In this document: positions 9,533 through 18,869 of the stretch, piece by piece
Position numbering within the stretch: position 1 is the first letter of the stretch
Layout of the letters: each line of letters opens with the position of its first letter
From: Desulfosporosinus cupriresistens
GTDB lineage: Bacteria > Bacillota > Desulfitobacteriia > Desulfitobacteriales > Desulfitobacteriaceae
Direction: 5' to 3'
Length of the DNA stretch: 64,000 bases
Assembly (NCBI RefSeq): GCF_001707885.1
Contig: NZ_MASS01000001.1
Location: 62,001-126,000, forward strand
The notes under the pieces: model-generated
Told to the model about the DNA's origin: nothing
Database searches by the model: none
The model's input: only the letters and a program-made list of their open reading frames with translations
Made by a program: the position numbers and the translations under genes

Positions 9533-10039
9533 TTAATCAATTCTGTTGTTGCTGCTGGATATGCTAAAGGGCAGCCGTATTTCTCCCGTTAAAAAGCTGA
9601 AGGTGCTGCGGGTTTTGAGCTGTCCTTCTATGGTGAGTCGGGGAGGGGCTTCCGTTGCCGTAATGCTCTGTATATCAAGCTGGTATACAAGCTTATTGTC
9701 AAAATTTTTGTCAAGCTCCTGGTCAAGCTCCATGCTGTGGTTAAGATAGTCGTATAGTTCTTGTTCAGCTATGGCACTATCCATTTTTGCAGCATCATCC
9801 CTGCGGTATTGATCCAGCATGGCATATTCAACCGATGAATTTACCCCTCGCTGCAGCTCATATTCCACCTGCTGGTACAGGCTGTCAATCCGGAAATATT
9901 CAATAATCATAGCTGAGAGGGTCAGGATGACAAACATGATCATAAAAATGAAAAATATAGCATCACCTTTTTTGCTTTTTAGAATTTGCAAGGCTTGATC
10001 CACAAAATACCCACCCCCCCTGATAGTTTTCTTTGTCAA
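9533..10039 (-). CDS. TadE-like pseudopilin/minor pilus protein
   Basis: This 168-residue protein has a short cytoplasmic N-terminus ending in SKKGDAIFF, one long hydrophobic helix (about residues 27-45) and an extracytoplasmic domain. That layout matches TadE/TadF-like pseudopilins. It begins at a TTG (10039) behind GGAAGG and overlaps the next gene upstream by 4 bases. It may be cut by the prepilin peptidase near KKGD|A; the exact site is uncertain. It is part of the Tad-like operon. Confidence 0.75.
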   Translation of the reverse strand: MTKKTIRGGGYFVDQALQILKSKKGDAIFFIFMIMFVILTLSAMIIEYFRIDSLYQQVEYELQRGVNSSVEYAMLDQYRRDDAAKMDSAIAEQELYDYLNHSMELDQELDKNFDNKLVYQLDIQSITATEAPPRLTIEGQLKTRSTFSFLTGEIRLPFSISSSNNRID

Positions 10040-10524
10040 TCCGGAACCTTCCAGTACTTTTCCGACATGCCTGTGATGCTTGCCTCCATAGGTATGACAA
10101 TCTGAACAGGCGGCGCAAAGGAAGGCGTGAAAACGGTAAAGACATGATTGTATTTCATCTTGACTGTAAAAGTATCTCTGAGCTGAATTTTTTGGTTTTG
10201 TTCATCACAATAATTAACATCTTCGATGCTCATGGTTGGCGACAGCCTTGTCTGCTCCTTCAGCCTGTAGAAGACATCATACACGTTGTCCGATACCTGC
10301 CCCTCAAGCTCAATGGTCCGTACCACTCTGCGGCAAATATGGTCGAGATTCAGATAGGTGGTGAAGATGCTTAAAAATGACATCACTGTCGCCATCAGCG
10401 TAATCACCACAAAGGTCTTGATAATCAGGTCGTAATAGGTGCTGCCTTTTCTATCGGAAAGCACATCTTTCAAAAGCAATGGGGGAGAAAATCTCCCCCA
10501 TAAGCCCCGGCGCTGCTTGTTCAT
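10036..10524 (-). CDS. DUF4320-like membrane-anchored pilus protein
   Basis: I use ATG 10524 (MNKQRRG), which begins after the upstream pilin gene ends; an earlier in-frame ATG at 10608 would overlap that gene. The 162-residue product has a basic N-terminus, one transmembrane helix (about residues 36-57) and an external beta-rich domain. It resembles DUF4320 proteins, which accompany Tad-like genes in clostridial elements. It is probably a second pseudopilin-like subunit. Confidence 0.7.
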   Translation of the reverse strand: MNKQRRGLWGRFSPPLLLKDVLSDRKGSTYYDLIIKTFVVITLMATVMSFLSIFTTYLNLDHICRRVVRTIELEGQVSDNVYDVFYRLKEQTRLSPTMSIEDVNYCDEQNQKIQLRDTFTVKMKYNHVFTVFTPSFAPPVQIVIPMEASITGMSEKYWKVPD

Positions 10525-10576
10525 CTTCTTTACACCCCTGTCCCGGCGGTGTTTTGGCAGCCCGCCGTATGCTTTA

Positions 10577-10783
10577 TCAGCCCAAAAGCCCGGTAATCTT
10601 ACTGACAATGCTGTTCCAGATTTGTGTAATTGAACCCTGGTACAGAGTCATAAATACTGCACCCACTACCACTACAATCAGCACTACGATCAACCAGCCC
10701 GTCATCTGATCACCGGACTTGTTTGCCAATGCATTCTTTGCCTTCAAACCTGCCAACATCATTTTGTTTTTTAAAGTTCTCAT
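10577..10783 (-). CDS. Short Flp-type pilin, copy B
   Basis: This is a 68-residue pilin candidate. I chose ATG 10783, downstream of GGAGG. After a basic leader it has SGDQMTGWL followed by a run of Val/Ile/Leu and then FMTLYQGSITQIWNSIVSKITGLLG, ending immediately at the C-terminus. A processed product would be about 40 residues, almost entirely one helix, as in Flp pilins. The last 40 residues differ from the upstream paralogue at only two positions. It is likely the substrate of the A24 peptidase in the same operon. Confidence 0.85.
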   Translation of the reverse strand: MRTLKNKMMLAGLKAKNALANKSGDQMTGWLIVVLIVVVVGAVFMTLYQGSITQIWNSIVSKITGLLG

Positions 10784-10945
10784 TATAGAAAAATACCTCC
10801 GCATAGTTTTTTTATTGGGTTTTGTTTGTAATACAATTTTGCCAGTGTAAAAACAGAAACTTTAATTGTTAAACATTCCACCAAAAGCAAAGGGAAGAAA
10901 ATCCTCCCCTATGCTTCAGTGGTGTCTTTAGTTGCCGATAGTTAT

Positions 10946-11209
10946 TTAGCCCAGAAGGCTTGTAATCTTGGTGACAATACTGTTCCAGATCTGCGTAATA
11001 GAACCCTGATACAGGGTCATGAAGACTGCACCCACTACCACTACAATCAGGACTACAATGAGCCAGCCCGTCATCTGATCACCGGACTCGTTGACCATAA
11101 GTCCTCTTGCCTTTAACAAGGCGTTTGTCATTTTGTTTGTCATTTTGTTTCTCATACTGTTTAACCTCCCTAAGTTTTTGATTTTGCTTACGCTTGCCAT
11201 GTTTCTCAT
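10946..11209 (-). CDS. Short Flp-type pilin, copy A
   Basis: This 87-residue paralogue of the pilin at 10577-10783 has a longer basic leader rich in Met, Asn and Lys. ATG 11209 sits 9 bases after AGGAGG. The mature part (from SGDQMTGWL) is nearly identical to copy B. Two pilins with different leaders may be major and minor subunits or the result of a recent duplication. About 160 bases separate the two coding regions, without a clear terminator. Confidence 0.85.
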   Translation of the reverse strand: MRNMASVSKIKNLGRLNSMRNKMTNKMTNALLKARGLMVNESGDQMTGWLIVVLIVVVVGAVFMTLYQGSITQIWNSIVTKITSLLG

Positions 11210-11263
11210 GTTCTTCAACCTCCTGAATATTTTTTATTTGAAAAGGGTTGTCCCTTTTTCACA

Positions 11264-12169
11264 TTAAAAAAGGCCCCCGACCGATCTAATTAGGTGGGAG
11301 CCTATGACATATAAAAGGCTTACAAGGGTCACTACCACAAGGGGTATGGAGGCAAGCTTTATTTTGCCGGGCAGCTTGTTGAGATTTTTTCTCAGGGCTT
11401 CTTTTGCCTTGATATCCATGTCCTTCGCCAGATACATTAAAGCCTCGCCCTGATGCTCCCCACGGTATAGACCGATGAGAGCATTTACCAAAAAAGACAC
11501 CTCAATCAGTCCGATACGTTCATTAAAGTTCCGAAGCGCTGTTTCTATATCCTTAGCTTTCATCTCCATAATGAGGACGGCAACATCATAATAGAAAACC
11601 TCGCTGGAAACCTTCAGATAGTCCTCAAATATCTGGATCAAATCCACCTGCACAACGGACTTTTCGTTGCTGCCTCTCACATCTTCAAGCTTGTAGAGGA
11701 TAGAGCGGACAAAGCTTGGAAGCTCTATTTCAATTAACGCTTTTTTCTCCTTCAGTTTGTCTTTGAGGTCGGTCATAAAGTGGAAATATACAATAACCGA
11801 AAAGATAAGGGTTACAGGTGCAAGCTTTACTGCCCCGATTGCCAAAAGCAGGGTTGAAAGGGGTAGGGTAAAAACAGCGCAGATGACAGCCCGGGCATAA
11901 TACTCCTTTGGAGTCAAGACAAGTCCCCCACGCCTTAGCATTGCTGCCATTTTCACTTCTTTTTCCGGTTCAATCCTGATGAACCGGGATACCGGTTTTA
12001 CAAGCGGCATTACAAAGATTTTTAAAAGCTTTGCTCCTGCTTTCTCTTTTTCGGTCTGTAAGTTTTTGAGGTTTTTCTTCATACTCTGTTTGGGAATTTT
12101 GAGTATTTGCCTGCAAATTAAAAATCCTGCCGCAGTCAGCAGGACAAAGACTATAATTTGATAGAACAA
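11264..12169 (-). CDS. TadC-like type II secretion F-family membrane protein
   Basis: This 301-residue integral membrane protein has an N-terminal hydrophobic segment, a central pair near residues 80-125 and a C-terminal pair ending RSVGGLF. A cytoplasmic helical GspF domain lies between them. Paired with the next gene it matches the TadB/TadC platform of Flp pili. It starts at TTG 12169 behind GAGGAGG. It acts in the membrane as the anchor for the assembly ATPase. Confidence 0.85.
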   Translation of the reverse strand: MFYQIIVFVLLTAAGFLICRQILKIPKQSMKKNLKNLQTEKEKAGAKLLKIFVMPLVKPVSRFIRIEPEKEVKMAAMLRRGGLVLTPKEYYARAVICAVFTLPLSTLLLAIGAVKLAPVTLIFSVIVYFHFMTDLKDKLKEKKALIEIELPSFVRSILYKLEDVRGSNEKSVVQVDLIQIFEDYLKVSSEVFYYDVAVLIMEMKAKDIETALRNFNERIGLIEVSFLVNALIGLYRGEHQGEALMYLAKDMDIKAKEALRKNLNKLPGKIKLASIPLVVVTLVSLLYVIGSHLIRSVGGLF

Positions 12170-12182
12170 ATTTTGACCTCCT

Positions 12183-13100
12183 CTATTTATTCACGGGTTT
12201 TGTCACCTTCATCACATGAAACGAAGTTGCCAAAGCGGTCATAAGCATGACTACAATCAGCATTTTCCCTATGGTGGTCCCTGTTAAAATGGAGAACCAT
12301 TCGGCATTGGAAAAGCGCATCATGGGAATAATGCTGAACATCATGCCCACCGTCATCAAATAATCCCGCCATACCCTGGTCATCATGCCGTCACTTTCTA
12401 TCTGCATTACTTTTGCGTCATTCATCGACTTTATCACAGGAAACAGGGCGAATTTCAGCCGTCTGTCACGATAGCAAAGAATCAGCATTTTTACCCACTC
12501 GGCAAAATACCTGTTTTTTATCTTTGCTTCTAGACGGTAAAGCCCATGCTCTATGTTCGGATTGATGAGCTTTATCTCTGAGACAAACTCATCAAAGGGC
12601 GTTGGCTTTCTTAACCTCACCGGGATATACTTATTTTTCTCCTCAACATAGGTTTCCATCGCCTTGATAATGTCGTCGCAGCCGGCATAGGCATTGGTGA
12701 TGATCGACATGGTATTTTCAAGCCCTTCGATTTCCTCCCTCGCAGCCTTGGCGCTTTTTACAGTAAGGTAAAAGTAGGGAGTAGGTGTAAGACAGACTGC
12801 CATAACCGCTGCCAATCCAGCGTTGTTAAATAGCAGAAACCCGGCCATAAAACCCAACACCAGTGCTGCGGCAACCATCAGGGTGAATTTTTTGAACGTG
12901 TATCCGGTTTGCCGGAACAGGGTTGTAAATCGGATGGTTACTCTCTCGCTGATTTTCAGTTTTGCCCCTGACAGGTACAGCCGCCGCTGTTTCAAGATAT
13001 TTTTCTCCACTGTAAAAGGGTTTATCTTCAGCAGGAGGAGGAAAAGGGACAGGCTGATAAGGACAAAGACCAAAGTAAGGGATATCTGGATGCTATTCAT
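12183..13100 (-). CDS. TadB-like type II secretion F-family membrane protein
   Basis: This is the second platform protein. ATG 13100 lies after GAGGGGAGG; an in-frame ATG 13 codons earlier lacks a site and would overlap the ATPase gene further. The roughly 305 residues include an N-terminal transmembrane helix, a hydrophobic pair near residues 65-110, a helical cytoplasmic domain and two C-terminal helices. It lies between cpaF-like and tadC-like genes, the usual Tad order. Confidence 0.85.
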   Translation of the reverse strand: MNSIQISLTLVFVLISLSLFLLLLKINPFTVEKNILKQRRLYLSGAKLKISERVTIRFTTLFRQTGYTFKKFTLMVAAALVLGFMAGFLLFNNAGLAAVMAVCLTPTPYFYLTVKSAKAAREEIEGLENTMSIITNAYAGCDDIIKAMETYVEEKNKYIPVRLRKPTPFDEFVSEIKLINPNIEHGLYRLEAKIKNRYFAEWVKMLILCYRDRRLKFALFPVIKSMNDAKVMQIESDGMMTRVWRDYLMTVGMMFSIIPMMRFSNAEWFSILTGTTIGKMLIVVMLMTALATSFHVMKVTKPVNK

Positions 13101-13113
13101 AGTCAGCCTCCCC

Positions 13114-14508
13114 TCAACTTTTATACTCGTTTCCTGCAAAACGGCGAACTTCCTTTAGTTCAACACCATTGACCAATAGGCGCTCGGCAAGGGATTGGGA
13201 TACATACCCCAGGCGTTTGTGATTTCCTACAACCTCTATTATTCTTCCGGCCTCGTCTTTTTCGTAGTGGTCTACATCATATTTAAAAAGGGTATTGCCT
13301 GTGACCTCACCGTTTTTCACCCCTGTGGCCTCGAATATTTCGATATACTTGCGGGATTTATCGGGGAGCTGCATTTTAAAAAGCATGATCGGAAAGGCTT
13401 CCACGATGTTTTTGAGCAGTCTTTCCTCCGACAGAGAGGTTCCGGCTTCCAGACACATCGTAAGGATTCTTTCATAGGCTGTTCTGGCACTATTTGCGTG
13501 CAGGGTGCTGACGATGGTGTGTCCTGTCCTTCCTGCCTCCTGAACTGTCAGTGCTTCCTTTCCCCTCATCTCAGCCGGGACAAGGATTGCAGGATGGAGC
13601 CTTAAGGACAGCTTTAACAGGTCAAGCATGGTGATGGGGTTAGGTTCTTCCTTCGTTAAAAGGTGAATGACATCATTAACCATGACGCCGTTTTCATCCA
13701 GCTGTACCAAGGTGAGCTCTCTTGTGTCTTCAATGGTTACAATTCTTTTATCGCTTGAAATACAGCTTAAGATATATCCCATATCGGAGGTTTTTCCGCT
13801 GCCGGTTGCCCCGGCGATGGCTAACGATATGCCGTTGTTGACGCAGAGGGTGAGAAAGTCCAGTTCCTCTGCTGTTGCCGTCCCCCAGTGGATAAGGTTC
13901 TCTCTTGTGATATAGGACGGCTTTTGCTTTCTTATGGAAGCAATGGCACCTGCATCAGGGTCAACGCACGGTACAATGGCACCAGACATACGGATTCCTC
14001 TGGATATGAAGCTGTCGCCGATGGGCTTTGAGCCATCCAATATGACATTGCCGAACCGGCTCATTTTCTTGGCGATGTTTGAGCAAGCCTCCGGACTGCT
14101 GAAAGTGACCGGGAGCCGTACCTTTTGATCTTTATATAAAACCCAAATGCCGTTGCAGCCGTTGACATTGATTTCTTCAACCTCGCTGTCCTTAAGGTAT
14201 TCAGATAAAATCCCTATGCCCGCCATATCGTTGTAAACCTGGTCTACCAGCTCGGAGATGTTTTGAATCCCCTTTGCCACCATCCGCTCACTGTTCAAAT
14301 ACTGCATGATAAGATTTTTGAGCTTTCCCTCAGCTTCCTCTGAATAAAGCACTTGGGCCAGCTCGGTAGAGTGGTTTTTAGAGATGATCCGCTGCAGCTT
14401 ATCCAAAATATCGCTGTAGTCCTGGGCCTCAAGATTGTTCTCCCCGCCGTCGGAACGCAGCTTGTTTGCCTTGTAGATCAACTCGTTTACCGAAAACTTG
14501 TTATTCAC
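13114..14508 (-). CDS. CpaF/TadA-type pilus assembly ATPase
   Basis: This 464-residue secretion ATPase has Walker A GATGSGKT near residues 233-240, the Asp box in TIEDTREL near 259, a Walker-B-like segment 'LHPAILVPAEMRGKEA' near 304-319 and the His box GRTGHTIVSTLHANSA near 327-342. The N-terminal half is the usual helical domain with the INVNGCNGIWV segment. It powers pilin polymerisation at the cytoplasmic face. Its start overlaps the stop of the TadZ-like gene by 4 bases. Confidence 0.93.
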   Translation of the reverse strand: MNNKFSVNELIYKANKLRSDGGENNLEAQDYSDILDKLQRIISKNHSTELAQVLYSEEAEGKLKNLIMQYLNSERMVAKGIQNISELVDQVYNDMAGIGILSEYLKDSEVEEINVNGCNGIWVLYKDQKVRLPVTFSSPEACSNIAKKMSRFGNVILDGSKPIGDSFISRGIRMSGAIVPCVDPDAGAIASIRKQKPSYITRENLIHWGTATAEELDFLTLCVNNGISLAIAGATGSGKTSDMGYILSCISSDKRIVTIEDTRELTLVQLDENGVMVNDVIHLLTKEEPNPITMLDLLKLSLRLHPAILVPAEMRGKEALTVQEAGRTGHTIVSTLHANSARTAYERILTMCLEAGTSLSEERLLKNIVEAFPIMLFKMQLPDKSRKYIEIFEATGVKNGEVTGNTLFKYDVDHYEKDEAGRIIEVVGNHKRLGYVSQSLAERLLVNGVELKEVRRFAGNEYKS

Positions 14509-15242
14509 TTTCCTTTACCTCCGCAGATTTCAGCTGAGATTTGCTCCAGAACCTTGCTGTAGCTACTGCATCTCCTGTCCTTGAAGAAATATATCGGTGT
14601 TCCGGCGTTTTCAAGCTCACTTGCCCGTTTTACAAATGGAAGCTCATGAGCAAAGGAAAGTTCTATCAGGCTTTTAAAGGTTTCGTCGCAGAAATCACCG
14701 TTAGGAGTTTGCATTATATTGATTTTCTTGTCGGCGATATGCAGCTCTCTTACAAAATCCTCTACACCCTTATGCCACATTTGCGCAGCAATAGATGGCT
14801 TATGCAGGGTATATATCCTTTCTGCCATCCAGAGACCTACGCCGGATACCGGATTTGCAATATCCTCAGCGCCATCAACGATGAGGATATCAAACACTAA
14901 TGAAGCCGCATTAATCAGCTTTTCCACACTTTGAAGGGATACGCTGTCACAAAGAAGTCCGGTGTAGTGATTTGGCACCGACAGGAAAAACAGGTTTTTG
15001 TTTTCCTCATACTCTGAAAACTTCTCTCCAATGTTGGGGTTATCATCATTTAACCCATGGAACAAACCCTTGTCAGGCGGGATACTTTGACCAAAGAATA
15101 TTTGCAAATTGCCATATATCAGATTGGAGGAGATAAGCCCAACAAGGCGGTCACGGCTTGCCAAAGCACAGGCCAGATTGACCGCAAAGGTAGTTTTTCC
15201 GCTGTTGTCCTTGCCCCAAACGGCTACTAGCTTACTGCCCAT
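14505..15242 (-). CDS. TadZ/CpaE-like MinD-family ATPase
   Basis: ATG 15242 follows GAGGACTTGGCG and overlaps the upstream gene by 11 bases. The 245-residue product has a deviant Walker A (GKDNSGKTT, residues 10-18) and 'VFDILIVDGAEDI' as Walker B. This is typical of MinD/ParA ATPases that localise Tad machines. An N-terminal receiver domain, present in many CpaE proteins, is absent. Its role is probably placement of the pilus machine. Confidence 0.82.
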   Translation of the reverse strand: MGSKLVAVWGKDNSGKTTFAVNLACALASRDRLVGLISSNLIYGNLQIFFGQSIPPDKGLFHGLNDDNPNIGEKFSEYEENKNLFFLSVPNHYTGLLCDSVSLQSVEKLINAASLVFDILIVDGAEDIANPVSGVGLWMAERIYTLHKPSIAAQMWHKGVEDFVRELHIADKKINIMQTPNGDFCDETFKSLIELSFAHELPFVKRASELENAGTPIYFFKDRRCSSYSKVLEQISAEICGGKGK

Positions 15243-15954
15243 CGCCAAGTCCTCTTTTCTCAAATATGAAATGCAGTTTGCCTGTGTACTCGGCTTCAAT
15301 AAGCTTTACTGCCTGTGCTTCGGTGACAATAAGGGTGACGGTCTTGGGTACAGGGTCTAAAGATGGACTCTTGTTATCCGCCTGCTGCTGATCTCTCACC
15401 TGTTCAGTGCTTTGTGTGCGGGAATTTTCCACACTGTAAACCTCAAGGCTTTTAAGCTCAGGGTATACCATTACCTTTGGAGAAGTACCTTGCTCCGTAT
15501 TTGAATTTTCTTTTTGATTGAGAAAGACGGCAACCGTCACAAAGTCACCGCTTTTCAGATGCGATGAGAGTCCTGCAGCTATACTCGGTACACTGACTGT
15601 AACAAGGCGTTTATTGTCCTTGACAATGCGGTCCAATTGCTCATCGGTGACAAAATTGCCTATCTTTTGGGGAAACAGATAGTCTCCCTTGGCAATGTAG
15701 GTCTTTGCAATCTTGCCGATTATCGAGTTTTTGTCATTTATGATGTTACCCGGCAGTCCGTATTTCCCAACTTCGACTTCAGCAAAATGTTTGCTTTGTA
15801 TCTTCGTGCCTGCCTGGATATCCTCTGCAGCCCGCAGCACCATCACCGTTGCACTCTTGCCCCCATAAAACTTTGGCAGGAGCAAAAAGGAAATAGCTCC
15901 TGCCAAGACAATGCAAAGAATGCTTAAAAATATCCGGTTCTTAAAAATTCTCAA
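15232..15954 (-). CDS. CpaB/RcpC-like SAF-domain pilus protein
   Basis: This 240-residue protein has a single N-terminal membrane helix (about residues 7-27). An SAF domain (VLRAAEDIQAGTKIQSKHF) and a second beta domain (VSVPSIAAGLSSHLKSGDFVTV) follow, as in CpaB/RcpC. It probably begins at TTG 15954. In Gram-negatives this protein works with a secretin; no secretin is encoded here, as expected for a monoderm. It is the promoter-proximal gene of the compact Tad cluster. Confidence 0.8.
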   Translation of the reverse strand: MRIFKNRIFLSILCIVLAGAISFLLLPKFYGGKSATVMVLRAAEDIQAGTKIQSKHFAEVEVGKYGLPGNIINDKNSIIGKIAKTYIAKGDYLFPQKIGNFVTDEQLDRIVKDNKRLVTVSVPSIAAGLSSHLKSGDFVTVAVFLNQKENSNTEQGTSPKVMVYPELKSLEVYSVENSRTQSTEQVRDQQQADNKSPSLDPVPKTVTLIVTEAQAVKLIEAEYTGKLHFIFEKRGLGDGQ

Positions 15955-15996
15955 GACATCTTCATCCTTTCCTAAAGGTATTTGGCAGAGTATTTC

Positions 15997-18294
15997 TCAT
16001 TCAAAATACTCCGCAGCCTTGACGCTTTTCACAAACTCCCCAACCTCGTCAATGGACCCGGCCAGGGTATATCCGAGAATGGAAGCCAGCACCCTGCGGT
16101 GGTATTTACCGTACCTGCTGGCGCGATAATCCAATATGGCGACTACTCCCGTATCGGTTTCGCTGCGGATCAGCCGTCCAAGACCCTGCCGGAGCCTGGC
16201 AATCATCACCGGGAAGGCATACCTGTCAATGAATTGGGAAAGAGAGGAAAAGTCCTTCTTTTTGTACTCCATGATGGGTGACGGTACGGGAAAGGGCAGA
16301 TTGATCACGATGATTGAAGACAGGATATCGCCGGGGAAGTCCACGCCCTCCCAAAAGGAGCCGGAAGCGAAAAGGACACCGTTTCGGCTTTTTCTAAACG
16401 CCTCGGCGGTGTTCTTTGTCCCCTTGTGCATGGTAATAAGGGGGAATTGGGTGATTCTGTCCTTCAAAAGCTCATGCACAGCCGACAGTAGCTTGTAAGA
16501 GGTGAACAAAATGGCGGTATGGCCGTAGGTGGCCTCCACCAGCTTTTCAATTTCATCCGAAACGGCGGTTATGTACCGCTCGTCGTTTTTATCGGGAAAG
16601 GGTATTTTCTCGGAGAGATAGAGCCTTGTGTTGCTCTTATAGTCAAAGGGTGAAGGTGTCCGTATCTCCGCCAGCAGCAAGGAAGACAGTTTGCCGATGC
16701 CTGTCTGCTCCTTGAAAAAGACGTAGCCTGTGTCATCGGTCAAGGTGGCCGAGGTCAGTATTTTGGAGGCCATGCCTTTCCACAGCACCTCATAGAGCAG
16801 AGCTTCCATGTTGGTGGGGATGGCGGCAAGTTGCCACAATCCATCGTCGCCCTTCTCCAGCCAGTAGATGATATCCTTCGGCGCCAGAAAGGTTTCAATT
16901 CCGCCGCTGATTTCCCGGTGCAGGTGCCCAAGCTGCCGACAGCAAGCGATATCCTGAAAGCAGGCCCGGTATATCCCATCAAGGCTGGTCTGCAAATCCC
17001 ACATGGCTTGTTTGACGGCAGCATTTAGCTTCACGTTTTTCTGCCGGTTTTCCTCCGTTTCATCCGTGGGCAGGGTTTTCTCAAGCTCCATAAACAGCCT
17101 TTGGTTATGAAAGGCCAGGTCATCGCTTAACAGATAGGCTTTTTTGTGATATGCCTTGTTGCCGGTGGTGTGGTTGTGGAGGATTCGGATAAACTCACCC
17201 GTCAGACTGCTTGAAAAGCTCTCTCCCAATATCTGATAGGCGGCGTCCAGGAGCTTATGGGCCTCGTCTATGATATGTACGCCGCATTTCGGTATCAGGG
17301 GGGAAAGCCCCGAATGCTCCCGCTGCGCATTGGCAAGATAGTAATTGTGGTTTGTCACCTGAAAGGTATAACCGTCCGATCTGGCGCGGCTGATATGGTC
17401 GATATACCGACACCTTTTGTAGTAGGGGCAATTGCGGCCGCAGTCCCTGGGCACATTGATTTTGCGGACCACATGCTGTTTTATGTCGGGGTAGGCGTCC
17501 AGGTCAATATTGCCCTGCTCCAGTGTCTTTGCTTTCAGCTTTTGATAAAGCCTGACATCTCTTGAAATATCGCTGTTTGCAAGATAGCCCATGAAATCCG
17601 CGTAGCGTTCCTGGCACAGATAATGCTCCTTTCCCTTTCGAAGTACAGCGGTAACGGGGCTTGCGATGATTTTATACTCCATCAGTATCCTAGAAAGGTC
17701 TGGGATGAACTTCCTTATGATAGACTGCTGTAAATCAATGCTGGAGGTGGTGATGGTAATGGGCGTCGGGCTCATCGGACCGGCAAAAACATAGGGGCTC
17801 GTCCGTCTTTCCTTCCCCTCATACAGACCATAGACAATGGCAGCCACAAGGTAGGCAAGGGTTTTTCCCGTGCCTACCTCGGCTTCGCACAGGGCGACCT
17901 TTTTATGCCTCATGCTCTCGAACATCATCACCGACAGTTCAAGCTGCTTGTCCCGCACCACATAGCCGTATTCCGGCATGAGCTGCCTGAATATGGCTTC
18001 AATCACAATTTGGGGCTGTGGTGGCAGCACAAACTGATATACCTTGCAATGGAGTATCTTTTTAACAAGGCCCGGATAGTCTGTTTCGGAGAACACAGCT
18101 TGGCTTGTCGCCAGCACGACTGACTTCTCGGTGGCGTAATTCAGCACGGAATAAGTAAATCTCTTTCCTGAAAATCGGAAATAGACAATATACCTGCCGT
18201 CCAGGGTAAAGAAATAGTTGCTGTCAGCCTTTATCCTCCCGGCCAGAATGTACCTTTCCAGAATAGAATAGTCTCTCGTCGTTATATCAAACAT
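15997..18294 (-). CDS. dinG: DinG/XPD-type iron-sulfur DNA helicase of the element
   Basis: This 765-residue superfamily 2 helicase has Walker A AEVGTGKT near residues 137-145, a DEAH box (HIIDEAHKL) near 341-349 and C-terminal motifs GSFWEGVDFPGD and RQGLGRLIRS. Four cysteines near residues 227, 285, 289 and 295 fit the XPD/DinG [4Fe-4S] cluster. No exonuclease domain is present at the N-terminus. ATG 18294 has AAGGGAG upstream. DinG-like helicases recur beside Tad-like genes in integrative elements; a role in element DNA processing is inferred. Confidence 0.88.
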   Translation of the reverse strand: MFDITTRDYSILERYILAGRIKADSNYFFTLDGRYIVYFRFSGKRFTYSVLNYATEKSVVLATSQAVFSETDYPGLVKKILHCKVYQFVLPPQPQIVIEAIFRQLMPEYGYVVRDKQLELSVMMFESMRHKKVALCEAEVGTGKTLAYLVAAIVYGLYEGKERRTSPYVFAGPMSPTPITITTSSIDLQQSIIRKFIPDLSRILMEYKIIASPVTAVLRKGKEHYLCQERYADFMGYLANSDISRDVRLYQKLKAKTLEQGNIDLDAYPDIKQHVVRKINVPRDCGRNCPYYKRCRYIDHISRARSDGYTFQVTNHNYYLANAQREHSGLSPLIPKCGVHIIDEAHKLLDAAYQILGESFSSSLTGEFIRILHNHTTGNKAYHKKAYLLSDDLAFHNQRLFMELEKTLPTDETEENRQKNVKLNAAVKQAMWDLQTSLDGIYRACFQDIACCRQLGHLHREISGGIETFLAPKDIIYWLEKGDDGLWQLAAIPTNMEALLYEVLWKGMASKILTSATLTDDTGYVFFKEQTGIGKLSSLLLAEIRTPSPFDYKSNTRLYLSEKIPFPDKNDERYITAVSDEIEKLVEATYGHTAILFTSYKLLSAVHELLKDRITQFPLITMHKGTKNTAEAFRKSRNGVLFASGSFWEGVDFPGDILSSIIVINLPFPVPSPIMEYKKKDFSSLSQFIDRYAFPVMIARLRQGLGRLIRSETDTGVVAILDYRASRYGKYHRRVLASILGYTLAGSIDEVGEFVKSVKAAEYFE

Positions 18295-18299
18295 TATTT

Positions 18300-18790
18300 A
18301 TCTCCCTTGAATTTACGAAAATATGAAAATGTCTGGCGACAGAATGGTGCGCCGGAGCACCAATGGTTTTGAAAACACATCAAGGCGTCAATCGCTTTGT
18401 GTCCCGGCGCAATAGTTCTGCCGTCATACAAAAATGGCAAAAATATATGTATCATACTTGTTCACAACGTCCCTGATACAAGGGTATGTACCGGTTTGCT
18501 CCTTGCTGGAGAGCAACATATCAACTGGCATGGGTATCAGTTTCCAACCCAAACCGGCCTGATCCCGTCATTCATCGCGGGCTGCCCAATGCGGTGAGGC
18601 GTTCAAGGCAGAAGTATCATTGTGTATCCCTTTCCCCGTCATCGCCATTCAGCCCGCAACAGGCTGATTCAAAGCCGGGAGTAATCGCTCGCATTCCTAT
18701 GGAATGGTCATGGCGTTCCCGCTTATGTGGCTTGCCGCTTCTAAGCGGCGGGAAAGGTGGCTTTTCCGATACACCGTATATGCACTTGTC
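18300..18790 (-). ncRNA. Hairpin-dense non-coding stretch, candidate structured RNA
   Basis: This 490-base gap upstream of the helicase has no credible coding frame on either strand but is packed with GC-rich hairpins. On the minus strand, in order: GCCGCTT/AAGCGGC, CATTCC/GGAATG, CAGCC/GGCTG, a long-range CCGGTTTG/CAAACCGG, TTGCTC/GAGCAA and TGGTGC/GCACCA. A TTGACA box occurs near its upstream end. It may be a long 5' leader of dinG or an independent RNA. No family is recognised. Confidence 0.45.
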
Positions 18791-18820
18791 AAGGAACAGC
18801 GAGGGAGATAATAAAAATAA

Positions 18821-18852
18821 CCCCTCACTTCTTTAAGGAAAAAAGTGAGGGG
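18821..18852 (-). terminator. Intrinsic terminator after the sigma-like gene
   Basis: The stem CCCCTCACTT/AAGTGAGGGG has a 12-base loop and is followed on the minus strand by TTATTTTTATT. It lies 18 bases beyond the stop of the sigma-like gene and separates it from the hairpin-dense region. Confidence 0.85.
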
Positions 18853-18869
18853 GTGTACGGATTTATTTT

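Noticed and set aside
18486..18836. A 116-codon plus-strand frame in the gap after the helicase
   Set aside because: No ribosome site, no domain, and it crosses several GC-rich hairpins and a terminator; better explained as structured non-coding DNA.
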